Origin: JBBAFM01 sp041655415
GTDB taxonomy: Bacteria > Bacillota > Clostridia > Peptostreptococcales > JAAYPU01
Length of the DNA stretch: 64,000 nt
Assembly (NCBI GenBank): GCA_964429195.1
Contig: CAYSBC010000002.1
Coordinates: forward strand, 14,177 to 78,176
Direction of reading: 5' to 3'
Position 1 is the stretch's first letter; each line of letters opens with the position of its first letter. A program made the translations under genes and the position numbers. Under the pieces are notes generated by a model that saw only the letters and a program-made list of their open reading frames with translations, was not told the DNA's origin and did no database searches. Positions 6,942 to 16,570 of this stretch are shown piece by piece.

Positions 6942-9680
6942 TTATTTAACATGTCTGTTTTCAATATAAAACTCTTCGTACTCGTCATTGAGTCCTAAAT
7001 ATTCTGCCATAACCTCTCTTGCTATAGGAGCGGCAAAACCTCCCTGTCCACCTTGGAAAAGTAATACAGCTACTGCAATCTGTGGGTCATCGTAAGGTGC
7101 AAAGCTTACAAACCAAGCAAAATTTTCATATTCTTGTTTGAAAGAATCAATTCTTGCTTCAGTCACCCTACCCTTGCTCAAGTTAATGACAGCCTGTCTG
7201 ACAGCTGTAATTCTGTTATAGCGATTGCTTTCTGCCAGTAAACGATCCATTTCTGCTTCTACCTGACTGAAACTCAAGCTCGAATTAATATATCGAAGAT
7301 AAGTTTTAATATATTCTACTTCATCTTTAGGTTGAATATAACCTGCTACTTCCGCTGTACCCGTTTTTCCTCCGACTTCTACCGGAAAATTGGAAAAAAT
7401 CCCTCTGGCTGTCCCTCGTGAACCCGAAGTAACCAAATTCATACCTTTTTTAATGTAGTCCAAATTGCTGTAATCCTTTAATTCAATTCTTTTGCTTTCC
7501 TTATCCTGAGCAGCTTCCTCACCCTCAATTCCTTTAATCAGGGTGACTTCATTTCTATAGCCGCCATTGACTAGGGTTGCTATATAATTGGCCATCTGCA
7601 GTGGCGTATAGGCGTGCTGCCCTTGTCCAATAGCCAAGTTTAAAATATCTCCTGTGCTCCAACGAGCTCTGTTAAAATAAGAATATTTAATAATATCTGC
7701 TAGGTTATAAACATTTTCATCAGGAACATTAAGCTCTGTTAATCTGTTGATTATTTCGCCTCGTGTTGGGTTTTCATAAATCCAGCTTACAATCGTCTCA
7801 ATAGTCTTCTCAAGCAACTCCTCATCCTTGGCTAACTCCTTGCCAAAATAGTCAGGATTGTTATTGAGTAACCTTCTTAGGGACGCCTTTGTCGCTTCTT
7901 CATTTTTCTCTTCCGATGGAACTCCGGCAGCTACCTCCGAAATCTCAATGCCCGTCCTTTGTCCTAGTCCCATTTCTTCAGCTAAATCCATGACATCTTT
8001 AGGCTTTAAGCCAGTTCCTAAAGAAACACCTCTTTTAAAATCGTAATCCGACATAATATCATAAAAGTAATAGTTGCAGGATACTTCTAATGCTTCCATG
8101 AGGTTAACATATCCATGGCTTGATCTATAGTTATTCCATAAGCTGCAAGCAAAACTTTTGCTTCCAAGCATGATAGCTCCACCATCATAAAGCCTCGTAT
8201 AAGGACTTAATCCTTTGTCCATTGCTGCTAAACCAACAAGCATTTTTAAAGTAGATCCGGGTTGAACGGCTGTTCTTGTTGCCGTGTCAAACAATGGGAC
8301 AGGGGATAAAGGATCTCTTGGATTATCATCCTGTAATGATGCCCAATCCTTATTGGATATGCCTAATGTAAAGAGATTAGGATTATAATCCGGATAACTT
8401 GCTTCAGCTAAAATCTCCCCTGTTTTGACATCGATGGCTACAACCGCTCCACTTGTCGCATTTTTATAGGCTTTGCTAAACCTATAATCCCCCCATTTAC
8501 TTTTAAAGGTGCCTCCTCTTTGAAGCTCAATTAAGGCATGCTCCAATGCATTCTGCGCAACCTGCTGTAATTCAGCGTCAATGGTGAGATAAATATTCTT
8601 TCCCCTCTCCGGTTCCTTTTCATCGATGACTTTAATAAACTGACCGGAAGCGTTAACTTCAACCTCCGTGATACCATAGCTTCCATTTAAATAAGGTTCC
8701 GCATATTTCTCTATACCTTGTTTCCCAATAAAATCAGATGGCAAATAGCCTAAACTCGTGTATTCATCCTTTTCTTCCTCTGATATTCTGCCTAAATACC
8801 CTAAGATATGTGAGGCCAGATTGTCATAGGGATAGTAGCGTATAGGCTCAACGATAACCTCAACACCCGGTAAATCCATCTTTTTTTCTTCTAATTCTAT
8901 AGTGGTTTGTTGGGAAATGCCTACTCCTAGCTTTACAGGATTGTACTTCCTATAGCCTTGAGATTCAAGTTCATTTCGAATAATCATAATTTTTCTAGCT
9001 TCGCTATCGCTATAGGAATCATCAATTTGAAAAACCCTCCTGAATTCTTTAAAGGCATCTTTTGCAGATAAACTTAAATCAATTTTGTATTGACCCAGGA
9101 AAATATCTTTTTGCAAATCCCTTGTATAACGCATATTCCTTACAGATATAGGTGGATAGATATTGTATTTATTTTGCAGTTCGATTTGAGCATCAAAGCG
9201 ATCCAGACTATCATCAATACTATATCTTCTTCTTATCTCATCAAAGGCTTCCGTCGCATTATAATTAACAGGAATATCATAGGCTATCAACCATTCTTGG
9301 ATTTCTTTATCATAGGTATACTTAAAATTTCCTTCCTCAATCAAGATAGGAAAATTATCTGTATAGGTTTCATTATTAGCTTCGAGTATACTGATAAGTT
9401 CGATGGCAATATCATTTATTTTATCATCAACTAAATTATTCCTCACTATTTGAACAACAAAACTCGGTTTGTTTCCGGCTAATACCCGACCATATCTGTC
9501 CCGTATTTCTCCCCGGAGTGTTGGCATGTAGATTTGTTTTACTCTGATATTATCCGAGGCATTCCGCCATTGTTCTCCCTGAACAACTGTCAATGAAAAA
9601 AGCCTCAAAATAAGAGCAGAAAATAGTATTAAGAAAAGCAATAGTATTTGATTATTTCTATTCTTGACCCATTTATTCAT
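6942..9680 (-). CDS. mrdA: Penicillin-binding protein 2 (class B transpeptidase), long form
   Basis: This elongasome transpeptidase cross-links peptidoglycan together with RodA and MreBCD. It has an N-terminal membrane anchor (about residues 12-32), then the PBP dimerisation domain starting with LRGEIRDRYGRVLAGN, then the transpeptidase domain. The catalytic motifs are SxxK in VQPGSTLKML, SxN in VSCNYYFYD and KTGT in VGGKTGTAEV. At 912 residues it is well above the usual 600-700 for PBP2. Extra sequence lies in the N-terminal domain (about residues 100-230), between SxN and KTGT (about 605-690), and after KTGT (about 800-850). Such expanded forms are known in clostridia. It sits 25 bp after mreD and 24 bp before minD. 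Confidence 0.93.
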   Translation of the reverse strand: MNKWVKNRNNQILLLFLILFSALILRLFSLTVVQGEQWRNASDNIRVKQIYMPTLRGEIRDRYGRVLAGNKPSFVVQIVRNNLVDDKINDIAIELISILEANNETYTDNFPILIEEGNFKYTYDKEIQEWLIAYDIPVNYNATEAFDEIRRRYSIDDSLDRFDAQIELQNKYNIYPPISVRNMRYTRDLQKDIFLGQYKIDLSLSAKDAFKEFRRVFQIDDSYSDSEARKIMIIRNELESQGYRKYNPVKLGVGISQQTTIELEEKKMDLPGVEVIVEPIRYYPYDNLASHILGYLGRISEEEKDEYTSLGYLPSDFIGKQGIEKYAEPYLNGSYGITEVEVNASGQFIKVIDEKEPERGKNIYLTIDAELQQVAQNALEHALIELQRGGTFKSKWGDYRFSKAYKNATSGAVVAIDVKTGEILAEASYPDYNPNLFTLGISNKDWASLQDDNPRDPLSPVPLFDTATRTAVQPGSTLKMLVGLAAMDKGLSPYTRLYDGGAIMLGSKSFACSLWNNYRSSHGYVNLMEALEVSCNYYFYDIMSDYDFKRGVSLGTGLKPKDVMDLAEEMGLGQRTGIEISEVAAGVPSEEKNEEATKASLRRLLNNNPDYFGKELAKDEELLEKTIETIVSWIYENPTRGEIINRLTELNVPDENVYNLADIIKYSYFNRARWSTGDILNLAIGQGQHAYTPLQMANYIATLVNGGYRNEVTLIKGIEGEEAAQDKESKRIELKDYSNLDYIKKGMNLVTSGSRGTARGIFSNFPVEVGGKTGTAEVAGYIQPKDEVEYIKTYLRYINSSLSFSQVEAEMDRLLAESNRYNRITAVRQAVINLSKGRVTEARIDSFKQEYENFAWFVSFAPYDDPQIAVAVLLFQGGQGGFAAPIAREVMAEYLGLNDEYEEFYIENRHVK

Positions 9681-9705
9681 TTTTTTCTCCCGATATGCAG
9701 TTTAC

Positions 9706-10197
9706 TTAGATATACCTTCTTTGGGTGTAGAAATTATTATAAAAGATTTTGTATAAAATAACAGCTATAACTGTATTATAAAGAACCTCTATTAGAACAA
9801 ATTCTTTAAAAATATTGATCAAACTTATATCTAAACCAAAGAGCCTTGATATGAGCCAATATCCCATATGATAATAGAATGACATGAGTATCATGAGCAA
9901 TACAGGCGACAGCAAAGTATCCTTAAATATGTATTCTTTTATTTCATGCACAATAAGGGCCGTAGTCAAATACATCACTGCAGAAATACCTATAATGTTT
10001 CCAAAAAGGATATCCTGAATAAATCCAAAGGCAACACCAAAATAATAGCCGTACTTTTCCGAGCAGAAAAAAGAAAATAAAACAATTAAAATAAGTGTTG
10101 TATTGGGTACAACTCCAAAAATAGAAAAATACTGCAATAATGTAGTTTGAAAGACAAAGTTTATAAAGAAAAAAATAAACACAAGGATGTACTTCAT
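9706..10197 (-). CDS. mreD: Rod shape-determining protein MreD
   Basis: This 163-residue integral membrane protein has about five hydrophobic segments and the family pattern FVFQTTLLQYFSIFGVVPNTTLILIV near the N-terminus followed by GFIQDILFGNIIGISAVMYL. MreD is part of the membrane-embedded MreBCD complex that organises lateral wall synthesis. Sequence is poorly conserved in this family, so position between mreC and mrdA is a main support. It starts one base after the mreC stop, with an AAGG box inside the end of mreC, so it is probably translationally coupled. Confidence 0.88.
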   Translation of the reverse strand: MKYILVFIFFFINFVFQTTLLQYFSIFGVVPNTTLILIVLFSFFCSEKYGYYFGVAFGFIQDILFGNIIGISAVMYLTTALIVHEIKEYIFKDTLLSPVLLMILMSFYYHMGYWLISRLFGLDISLINIFKEFVLIEVLYNTVIAVILYKIFYNNFYTQRRYI

Positions 10198-10198
10198 T

Positions 10199-11023
10199 TT
10201 ATATACCTTTCTTAATAACTATGACTCTATCCAAACTTTTAAAGTTGACATGCGGCTCTACAATAACAGTTTTTAATAAGTGATTTTCATCCTTGATGAC
10301 CTCTTCAATTGTTCCGATGGCGATTCCTTCCTTAAATAATCCTAATCCAGAAGTCACTATTTCATCTCCGATGAGTACATCCGCTTCAGGATCAATGAGA
10401 TAACCCTCTAATTTCCCTTGATTATTACCGGATACCAGACCAATAAAATTTTGATTTCTAAGGACTTTAAAACTAACGGAATGGCTATCATCCACGACCG
10501 TAACCACACTGGCCCAATTATCTCCGATATCTTTTATCCGCCCTACCAATCCATCGCCATTGATAACAGCACTACCTCTTTCAATATTATCTTCTTTCCG
10601 AATATGGATTGTAAACTTATTAAACCAATTACTTCCATCATAAGCAATTATCTTTGTTGTAATATAATCGTAATTGCCCTCTAAATCGTAATAGTTGATG
10701 GCATCTTGAAGCCTTTCAATGGATTCTGTTTCTGCTCTATCTAGTTTCATGTCGATAATAGTTTGTTTAAGCTCAGCATTTTCTTCACTTAAAGCTTGGT
10801 TCTCCTGAATCAGTTGTTTAAATCTAAAAATACTAAAAACATTCTCATTTAATGCATTTCCTACCTTGACCAAAGGAACCTGAAAAAAGGTTACAACACT
10901 ACCTGCTTTACCTTCAATCTTATTAATATCCTTATTAAGATAGGAAAGGGTCATTACAATAACGAGAATAATAATGACTGCAATGATGATTAACCCTTTT
11001 TTATTTCGCCTAATCCACCACAT
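10199..11023 (-). CDS. mreC: Rod shape-determining protein MreC
   Basis: This is a bitopic protein of 274 residues. A membrane segment (about residues 10-29) is followed by a coiled coil (about 65-100, LIQENQALSEENAELKQTI) and the beta-rich extracytoplasmic MreC domain (about 110-270). The family segments INGDGLVGRI and the closing FKSLDRVIVIK are present. MreC bridges MreB/MreD in the membrane to PBP2 outside. The start has GAGGG spaced six bases from ATG. It lies 14 bp downstream of mreB and is almost fused to mreD in the DUF4321-to-minD operon. Confidence 0.92.
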   Translation of the reverse strand: MWWIRRNKKGLIIIAVIIILVIVMTLSYLNKDINKIEGKAGSVVTFFQVPLVKVGNALNENVFSIFRFKQLIQENQALSEENAELKQTIIDMKLDRAETESIERLQDAINYYDLEGNYDYITTKIIAYDGSNWFNKFTIHIRKEDNIERGSAVINGDGLVGRIKDIGDNWASVVTVVDDSHSVSFKVLRNQNFIGLVSGNNQGKLEGYLIDPEADVLIGDEIVTSGLGLFKEGIAIGTIEEVIKDENHLLKTVIVEPHVNFKSLDRVIVIKKGI

Positions 11024-11037
11024 AATACCCTCACTTA

Positions 11038-12069
11038 TTAATATCTTCTTGTTTGCAAGGACATCTTCTTCATTTTTTCAATTTGATCAACGCTCATACC
11101 TGTTCCCATAGCTACACATTCCAAAGGGTTTTCTGCAATAATGACTTTGATACCTGTCTGTTCGGCAATCAGTGTATCCAGTCCTCGAAGCAGCGCGCCT
11201 CCTCCGGTTAAAACAATCCCGCTTTCAATAATATCTGCCGATAATTCAGGTGGCGAACTTTCCAAGGTCGTTTTGACACCATTGATGATGGCTTCAATCG
11301 GTTCCTCTAATGCGTTCATGATCTCTGTATCTGTAAATGCCACAGTTCGAGGCAATCCGGAAACAAGATCTCTTCCCCTGATCTCCATTATTTTACTGTC
11401 TCCCTCACTTGGATAAGCACTGCCTATTTCTATTTTAATATTTTCTGCAGTTCTTTCACCAATCAGCAAGCTGTATTTCCTTTTGGCGTAATAGATAATC
11501 GCTTCATCCATCTTGTCGCCACCTACCCTCAGTGAAACGCTGGTAACAATACCACCTAATGAAATGACAGCTATATCCGTTGTTCCTCCTCCAATATCTA
11601 CAACCATACTACCTCGGGCTTCATGTACCGGTAGACCTGCACCTATAGCAGCTGCCATGGGCTCCTCTAATATATATACTTCTTTCGCTCCAGCTTGATG
11701 CGCCGCTTCTTCAACAGCTCGTCTTTCCACACCTGTTACTCCGGAAGGCACGCCTACTACAACCCTTGGTCTGATCAAAAATGAGGAAGAAGTAGCCGAA
11801 TTGATTAAATATTTTAACATAGTTTGGGTAATATCAAAATCTGCAATAACACCATCTTTAAGTGGTCTTATTGCTTTAATATTACCGGGAGTTCTACCAA
11901 TCATTTCTTTTGCCTTGTTTCCTACAGCCAAGACTTCTTTTCTTTCTTCGTCAATAGCAACCACCGAAGGTTCTCTAACGATAACGCCTTGTCCTTTTAA
12001 GAAGACTAATGTATTGGCAGTTCCTAAATCTATACCTATATCTCTGTTTAAAAAGCTCAAAAATCCCAT
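11038..12069 (-). CDS. mreB: Actin-like rod shape-determining protein MreB
   Basis: This cytoplasmic actin homologue forms short membrane-bound filaments that guide elongasome movement. Actin-fold phosphate loops are clear: [13 protein letters not shown] (phosphate 1), [18 protein letters not shown] (phosphate 2) and the adenosine motif [15 protein letters not shown]. The length of 343 residues is normal. The N-terminal [10 protein letters not shown] could insert in the membrane. ATG 12069 is preceded by AGGAG. The gene follows radC by 16 bp and belongs to the shape operon. Identification is very secure. Confidence 0.97.
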   Translation of the reverse strand: MGFLSFLNRDIGIDLGTANTLVFLKGQGVIVREPSVVAIDEERKEVLAVGNKAKEMIGRTPGNIKAIRPLKDGVIADFDITQTMLKYLINSATSSSFLIRPRVVVGVPSGVTGVERRAVEEAAHQAGAKEVYILEEPMAAAIGAGLPVHEARGSMVVDIGGGTTDIAVISLGGIVTSVSLRVGGDKMDEAIIYYAKRKYSLLIGERTAENIKIEIGSAYPSEGDSKIMEIRGRDLVSGLPRTVAFTDTEIMNALEEPIEAIINGVKTTLESSPPELSADIIESGIVLTGGGALLRGLDTLIAEQTGIKVIIAENPLECVAMGTGMSVDQIEKMKKMSLQTRRY

Positions 12070-12085
12070 TCTTTCTTTTCTCCTA

Positions 12086-12778
12086 TCAATTTAGAATTAA
12101 TTCTTCTTTTAAGCTAAGATACACACCATCTCCAATAATTAAATGGTCCAGCACATCTATTCCTATGATTTTTCCTGCTTCATAGAGTCTCTTGGTAATC
12201 TCGATGTCCTCAGCACTTGGTTTTGGATTACCACTAGGATGGTTATGTATTAAAATCACTGATGAAGAGCTACGTTTTATAGCATTCACAAAGACTTCTC
12301 GCGGATGTACAATTGTACTATTGAGACTACCTATTGAAATATCGTCTATCATTATTATCTCATTTTTTGTATTTAATAGTAAAACTTTAAAATATTCTTT
12401 TTTGTAATACCTCATCTCTTCCATAAATAAGTCGGCCACATCTCTAGGTGACGAAACATTTATTTTTTTACCCTTGGGCCGGGTGGCAATTCTTTTGCCT
12501 ATTTCGATGGACGCTAAAATCTGACATGCCTTGGCATCACCGATGCCTTGAATGTTCTTCAATTCTTCCAGCGACACATGGGTTAGAAAAGACAGACCGT
12601 CCTTATCCATCGATAAAATCCTATTTGAAAGTTCTATTGCTGACATCTCTCTGGTACCACTCCTAAGAATAATGGCTAGCAATTCCGCATTTGAAAGTGC
12701 ATGAACACCCAACATAGCTAATTTTTCTCTTGGCCTTTCTTCCAAAGGCATCCCCTTAATCCCAGAATCTAAATACAT
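12086..12778 (-). CDS. radC: RadC family protein (JAB1/MPN metalloprotease-like domain)
   Basis: This 230-residue protein joins an N-terminal helix-hairpin-helix region ([20 protein letters not shown], about residues 72-91) to a JAMM domain. The JAMM metal motif is visible as [17 protein letters not shown] (HxH...D) with an upstream glutamate in HPREVF. Despite the old name there is no good evidence for a repair role; the biochemical function is unknown. Placement between maf and mreB is a widespread Firmicutes arrangement. An AAAGGGG box precedes ATG 12778. Confidence 0.93.
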   Translation of the reverse strand: MYLDSGIKGMPLEERPREKLAMLGVHALSNAELLAIILRSGTREMSAIELSNRILSMDKDGLSFLTHVSLEELKNIQGIGDAKACQILASIEIGKRIATRPKGKKINVSSPRDVADLFMEEMRYYKKEYFKVLLLNTKNEIIMIDDISIGSLNSTIVHPREVFVNAIKRSSSSVILIHNHPSGNPKPSAEDIEITKRLYEAGKIIGIDVLDHLIIGDGVYLSLKEELILN

Positions 12779-12850
12779 AATCTATCCCCTTTTTATAGAA
12801 AATGATGTTAAATAGTGTATCCCCTTCAATCCCCTCATTGAATTTAATAA

Positions 12851-13429
12851 TTACCATTTTACATGAAAATACTTTTCCATCATCCATTTCATTTTTTGAA
12901 AAGGTAATCCCATCACATTGTAGTAATCACCTTCAATTTTTTCAATCAAGTCCGCACCTTTTCCTTGAATAGCATAGGATCCTGCTTTACCCCATATTTC
13001 ATCTGTATCAATATAGCTTAGAATTTCATCATCTGTTAGCTCCTTGAAATAGACATTCGTTAAATCATAGAAGAGCATTTTTTCAAAGGTGTTGGAACGA
13101 ATAAGTGCTACACCTGTGATAACATGATGACAACCTCCGCTGAGTGTCTTCAGCATCGAAAATGCATCCGCTTCATCCTTAGGCTTCCCAAAAACATTAT
13201 TTTTGTACACAAGAGTATCTGCTGCAATGATTATCCCATGATCACGTTTTTTTTCAACATCTAAAGCCTTTAATAGAGCGAGACTCATAGCAATTTGTTC
13301 TTTGGTATCATGCTGACAAAAATTTTCCTGGATATCCGTGGTTGCCACTTCAAAAGCTACATGATGTTTGCTAAGAATTTCTTTTCTTCTAGGAGAACTT
13401 GATGCTAATATTATTTTTTCCAATTTCAC
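12851..13429 (-). CDS. maf: Maf-family nucleoside triphosphate pyrophosphatase
   Basis: This is a house-cleaning dNTP/NTP pyrophosphatase of the Maf/YhdE family, linked to septum formation when overproduced. Signatures are the N-terminal LASSSPRRKEIL, the ADTLV catalytic segment and GKPKDEADAFSML, and the C-terminal GDYYNVMGLP. The longest frame begins at GTG 13435, but GTG 13429 (MKLEKIILASSSPRR) is eight bases from AAGG and matches family N-termini better. The length of 192 residues is normal. It lies between DUF4321 and radC in the shape operon. Confidence 0.92.
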   Translation of the reverse strand: MKLEKIILASSSPRRKEILSKHHVAFEVATTDIQENFCQHDTKEQIAMSLALLKALDVEKKRDHGIIIAADTLVYKNNVFGKPKDEADAFSMLKTLSGGCHHVITGVALIRSNTFEKMLFYDLTNVYFKELTDDEILSYIDTDEIWGKAGSYAIQGKGADLIEKIEGDYYNVMGLPFQKMKWMMEKYFHVKW

Positions 13430-13450
13430 ACCCACGACCTTAAAATAAAC

Positions 13451-13702
13451 CTACCGAAGCAGTTTATAGACTATCAAAGCTACAATTATACCAACAACAG
13501 TTGCCAAATTCATGACAAATACTAAACCGAGAGTGAACTGTAAAAATCCTAAATCGACAGTGAATGGTGTAACGCCAATGGTCTTACTATATGAAAATAA
13601 ATCGATGACCCCTGCAAGCATTTGACCTATAAAACTTCCTGCCACCGATCCAATCAGTATGAATAGGATGATTATCATTAAATTTGAATTTCTTCTCGCC
13701 AT
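13451..13702 (-). CDS. DUF4321 domain small membrane protein
   Basis: This 83-residue protein has three hydrophobic segments (about residues 8-30, 38-58 and 60-80) and an N-terminal basic MARRNSN. The pattern IGSVAGSFIGQML ... FTVDLGFLQFTLGLVFVMNL is that of DUF4321, a short family found in clostridia upstream of maf/radC/mreB. The function is unknown; the context suggests envelope or cell-shape work. It is the first gene of the leftward operon, with an AAGGTG box and a good promoter about 50 bp upstream. Confidence 0.8.
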   Translation of the reverse strand: MARRNSNLMIIILFILIGSVAGSFIGQMLAGVIDLFSYSKTIGVTPFTVDLGFLQFTLGLVFVMNLATVVGIIVALIVYKLLR

Positions 13703-13741
13703 ATTTATTCACCTTATCCCTAGCATTAACTGTTATCAATT

Positions 13742-13770
13742 AGTTTAACATTACTACTTATCATTTACAA
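13742..13770 (-). promoter_or_regulatory. Sigma-A-type promoter of the DUF4321-maf-radC-mreBCD-mrdA-minD operon
   Basis: On the minus strand TTGTAA (13765-13770) is separated by 17 bp from TAAACT (13742-13747), with a TG one base before the -10. It lies about 40 bp upstream of the DUF4321 start at 13702. Confidence 0.6.
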
Positions 13771-13801
13771 GAATTAAAGAACTCATCCCTTTAGTATTTA
13801 A

Positions 13802-13820
13802 TGGATTGTTGCACAATCCA
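13802..13820. promoter_or_regulatory. Perfect inverted repeat upstream of the shape-operon promoter
   Basis: TGGATTGT and ACAATCCA are separated by TGC. The site lies about 30 bp upstream of the -35 box, a position typical of an activator site. It could also be a short hairpin; the binding factor is unknown. Confidence 0.35.
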
Positions 13821-13894
13821 CAAGTCATCATGCTTTATATGTGCATTATGAAAAAAATGTCGAAATAACAATTTCATTATAACACAAACACATC

Positions 13895-13933
13895 ATAAAA
13901 AAAGTTGCCAAGAAAAAATATTCCTTGGCAACT
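13895..13933 (-). terminator. Rho-independent terminator of the rnf operon
   Basis: A perfect 10-bp stem AGTTGCCAAG/CTTGGCAACT (13903-13912 with 13924-13933) is followed on the minus strand by a run of T. It sits just after the rnfB stop. Confidence 0.9.
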
Positions 13934-13945
13934 CTTCCTTTTTAA

Positions 13946-14773
13946 TCATCCAACCTCATCAATTATTTCCGGTGGCCCCCAAATTATTTTTGTAGGGCAT
14001 TTTTGAACACATACACCGCAATTCGTACACTTTTCATAATCAATTTTGGCTAAGTTGTTTTCAAAACCAATGGCTTCATGTGGGCATGCTTTCACACAAA
14101 TTTTACATCCAATACACCCAACACTGCATATTTGTCTGACAATTTTCCCAGGCTCCTTATTGTTGCAATTAATAATGACTTGTTGTGAAGCAGGTATCAT
14201 TTCAATGACATGCTTTGGACATTCTTCCACACACTGCTTACACCCTGTGCATTTCTCAGGGTCAACAACAGCCAGCCTATTTTCATCGATTTTTATAGCA
14301 TCAAAAGGACAGACTAGAACGCAGGTTCCAAGACCTAAACAACCCGCTTTACAACTTTTGCTTCCACCTTTTATCCTGTTTGCTGCTTTACAGCTTTTAA
14401 TACCAAAATACTCAAAATCTGCTTGACTATTATCGCATCCGCCCTTGCAGATTACATGGGCTATTTGCTTCTCACAAGTCTCTACAATATCGCCCATGAT
14501 AGCAGCAATTTGGGCAGCAATTTCTGATGAGCATACAGGACATCCATTGGATTTTGCAGCCCCTGATACTACAGCATTTGCATAACCATCACACCCTGGG
14601 AATCCACAGCCTCCACAATTTGCTCCGGGTAACACAGCCCTTATATCTATAATACGTTGGTCTACTTCAACTTTAAATTTTTCTGAAGCAACAGCTAGTA
14701 TTGCACCAAATATCAAGGCCATTCCCCCTAGGCTTATGACAGGAATAATTATATAAGATAAATCCATAGTCAT
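13946..14773 (-). CDS. rnfB: Ion-translocating oxidoreductase Rnf, subunit B
   Basis: RnfB is the membrane-anchored Fe-S subunit that takes electrons from ferredoxin into the Rnf complex. An N-terminal membrane helix (about residues 5-25) is followed by the four-cysteine domain CGGCGFPGCDGYANAV...GCPVC (about 53-80). The C-terminus carries several ferredoxin-type CxxCxxCxxxCP motifs, for example CTGCKQCVEECP, CIGCKICVKACP and CTNCGVCVQKCP. The 275-residue length fits the clostridial form with extra ferredoxin modules. It is the last gene of the operon and its stop lies just before the terminator. Rnf couples ferredoxin:NAD+ electron flow to Na+ or H+ export. Confidence 0.95.
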   Translation of the reverse strand: MTMDLSYIIIPVISLGGMALIFGAILAVASEKFKVEVDQRIIDIRAVLPGANCGGCGFPGCDGYANAVVSGAAKSNGCPVCSSEIAAQIAAIMGDIVETCEKQIAHVICKGGCDNSQADFEYFGIKSCKAANRIKGGSKSCKAGCLGLGTCVLVCPFDAIKIDENRLAVVDPEKCTGCKQCVEECPKHVIEMIPASQQVIINCNNKEPGKIVRQICSVGCIGCKICVKACPHEAIGFENNLAKIDYEKCTNCGVCVQKCPTKIIWGPPEIIDEVG

Positions 14774-14782
14774 CTCCTCCTT

Positions 14783-15364
14783 CTATACGAGTCCAACAAA
14801 ACCTAAAAATGCGATAGACATTAGGCTTGCAGTAATAAGTGCTATAGGGAATCCCTTAAATACACTAGGGATATTGGATAATTCTAACCTTTCCCTTATA
14901 CCTGCAAATAAGAAAATTGCAAAGGCAAAGCCGAGAGCACCGCTTAGCCCATTAACGATTGTTTGAATTAAATTATAGGATTCTTGAATATTGATAATCG
15001 TTACACCTAAAACAGCACAGTTTGTTGTGATAAGAGGAAGATACACACCTAGTGCCTTGTATAAGGAGGGACTCGATTTTTGAATAACCATTTCTACAAA
15101 TTGAACCAAAGCAGCGATAACAAGGATGAAAGCAATCGTCTGAAGATATTCTATTTCAAGTGGAACTAATAATAAATAATGCACTAAATAGGTCAGAATA
15201 GAGGCTAGGGTAATAACAAAGGTTACGGCCATACCCATTCCAATTGCTGTTTCTACTTGTTTTGAAACTCCAACAAAAGGGCAGATACCTAAGAATCGAG
15301 ACATGACAAAGTTATTGACTAATATTCCACTGATAAAAATAACAAACAAAGATGTTGTATTCAT
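14783..15364 (-). CDS. rnfA: Ion-translocating oxidoreductase Rnf, subunit A
   Basis: This 193-residue membrane protein with six hydrophobic segments belongs to the RnfA/NqrE family. Conserved patches are LVNNFVMSRFLGICPFVGVSKQVETAIGMG and the second-half mirror LPLITTNCAVLGVT, each with the cysteine that in the family helps bind an intramembrane Fe-S cluster between RnfA and RnfE. It lies 9 bp upstream of rnfB and starts directly after the rnfE stop. Confidence 0.95.
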   Translation of the reverse strand: MNTTSLFVIFISGILVNNFVMSRFLGICPFVGVSKQVETAIGMGMAVTFVITLASILTYLVHYLLLVPLEIEYLQTIAFILVIAALVQFVEMVIQKSSPSLYKALGVYLPLITTNCAVLGVTIINIQESYNLIQTIVNGLSGALGFAFAIFLFAGIRERLELSNIPSVFKGFPIALITASLMSIAFLGFVGLV

Positions 15365-15991
15365 TTATTTTGCCTCCTTCTTCGCAGATTTTTTGGATCC
15401 CATAAAATTAAAGAAAGCCATTAAGGAACCGAGAAGCAAGAATGCTCCCGGTGGCAATATCATGATAAGTGCGGGTTGATACGCTTCACCGAATAAAGAC
15501 ATACCAAACCATGATCCTGCTCCTAGTATTTCTCTTATAGAACCGATTAAAAATAAGGCAGCTGCAAACCCTAATCCATTCCCTAAACCATCTGCCATAG
15601 AATGGATGACAGAATTTTTAGATGCAAAGGCTTCAGCTCTTGCTAATATAATGCAGTTAACAACGATGAGCGGTATAAAGAGACCTAAGGCTTTATCCAA
15701 TTCAGGCACATAAACCTTCATCATCAAGCCCACAATCGTAACAATGGTGGCGATAACAACGACATAAGCAGGTATACGGATTTTATCCGGGATGATGCTT
15801 TTAAGTGCAGATATGACCATGTTTGTTCCTATGAGTACGGCTGTTGTCGCAAGTCCCATCCCTACTCCGTTGATAGCTGATGTTGTTACAGCTAATGTGG
15901 GGCACATTCCTAATAATTGTACAAAAGTAGGGTTTTCCGTTTTTAATCCGTTGAACACTATTTTAAAAAATTTCACTGTATTTCCCCCCAA
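15365..15991 (-). CDS. rnfE: Ion-translocating oxidoreductase Rnf, subunit E
   Basis: RnfE is the pseudo-symmetric partner of RnfA. Its 208 residues contain six membrane segments, LLGMCPTLAVTTSAINGVGMG and FIPLIVVNCIILARAEAFA with the paired cysteines expected for the shared intramembrane cluster. Start and stop are tightly packed: the rnfA start follows immediately and rnfG ends 15 bp before. The C-terminal SKKSAKKEAK is a cytoplasmic basic tail. Confidence 0.95.
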   Translation of the reverse strand: MGGNTVKFFKIVFNGLKTENPTFVQLLGMCPTLAVTTSAINGVGMGLATTAVLIGTNMVISALKSIIPDKIRIPAYVVVIATIVTIVGLMMKVYVPELDKALGLFIPLIVVNCIILARAEAFASKNSVIHSMADGLGNGLGFAAALFLIGSIREILGAGSWFGMSLFGEAYQPALIMILPPGAFLLLGSLMAFFNFMGSKKSAKKEAK

Positions 15992-16006
15992 TCACTTGAC
16001 CTGAAT

Positions 16007-16570
16007 TTATTTAAAATTTTCATTGAAATATCGAATGGCTTCATTAACACCAGAAGTAACAGCTCGCGACGATACAGTTGCACCAGATATAGCCGATACT
16101 TCATTTTCTTTAGGATTTCCGGATTTGATAACTAAAATATCCATGTCGGCCCTTTTGCCCCTATAGTGATTCGTAAATTCAGGATCTTTTGATTTGGCAC
16201 CAAGTCCCGGGGTTTCATTATGGTTTCCAACTACTACACCGGTTATATTTCCTTCTATATCCATACCAACGGTGACTTCCATTATTCCCCCATATCCCTT
16301 AGGCATAGTCTTTAAGGTATAGCCCACAAGATTATCATTCATAATCCCTTCATAAGCCTCTGTTATGATTGGGTACTTTTCAGGAACATTTATTTCGAGC
16401 TGATTAAAACTTTCTGCCAAAGGTAATATTTTTCTCCTAGCCTCATTGTTAGCGATAATCGTCTGTTCCTCGATAGGTCCCTTTGTTATCTGGTTGACAT
16501 ATCCAAGGCTCGCGGCAGCAACTGCTGTTATAATAAAAAGTATAACTCCGAATCTGAGGATATCCTTCAT
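16007..16570 (-). CDS. rnfG: Ion-translocating oxidoreductase Rnf, subunit G (flavinylated)
   Basis: RnfG has one N-terminal membrane segment (about residues 7-25) and an extracytoplasmic FMN-binding domain. The covalent FMN site is visible as ISGATVSSRAVT (about residues 163-174; threonine of SGAT). The segment ETPGLGAKSKDPEF is typical of the family. The length of 187 residues is normal. Flavinylation normally needs an ApbE transferase, and no apbE gene is present in this window. It is fourth from the end in the operon and directly follows rnfD. Confidence 0.95.
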   Translation of the reverse strand: MKDILRFGVILFIITAVAAASLGYVNQITKGPIEEQTIIANNEARRKILPLAESFNQLEINVPEKYPIITEAYEGIMNDNLVGYTLKTMPKGYGGIMEVTVGMDIEGNITGVVVGNHNETPGLGAKSKDPEFTNHYRGKRADMDILVIKSGNPKENEVSAISGATVSSRAVTSGVNEAIRYFNENFK

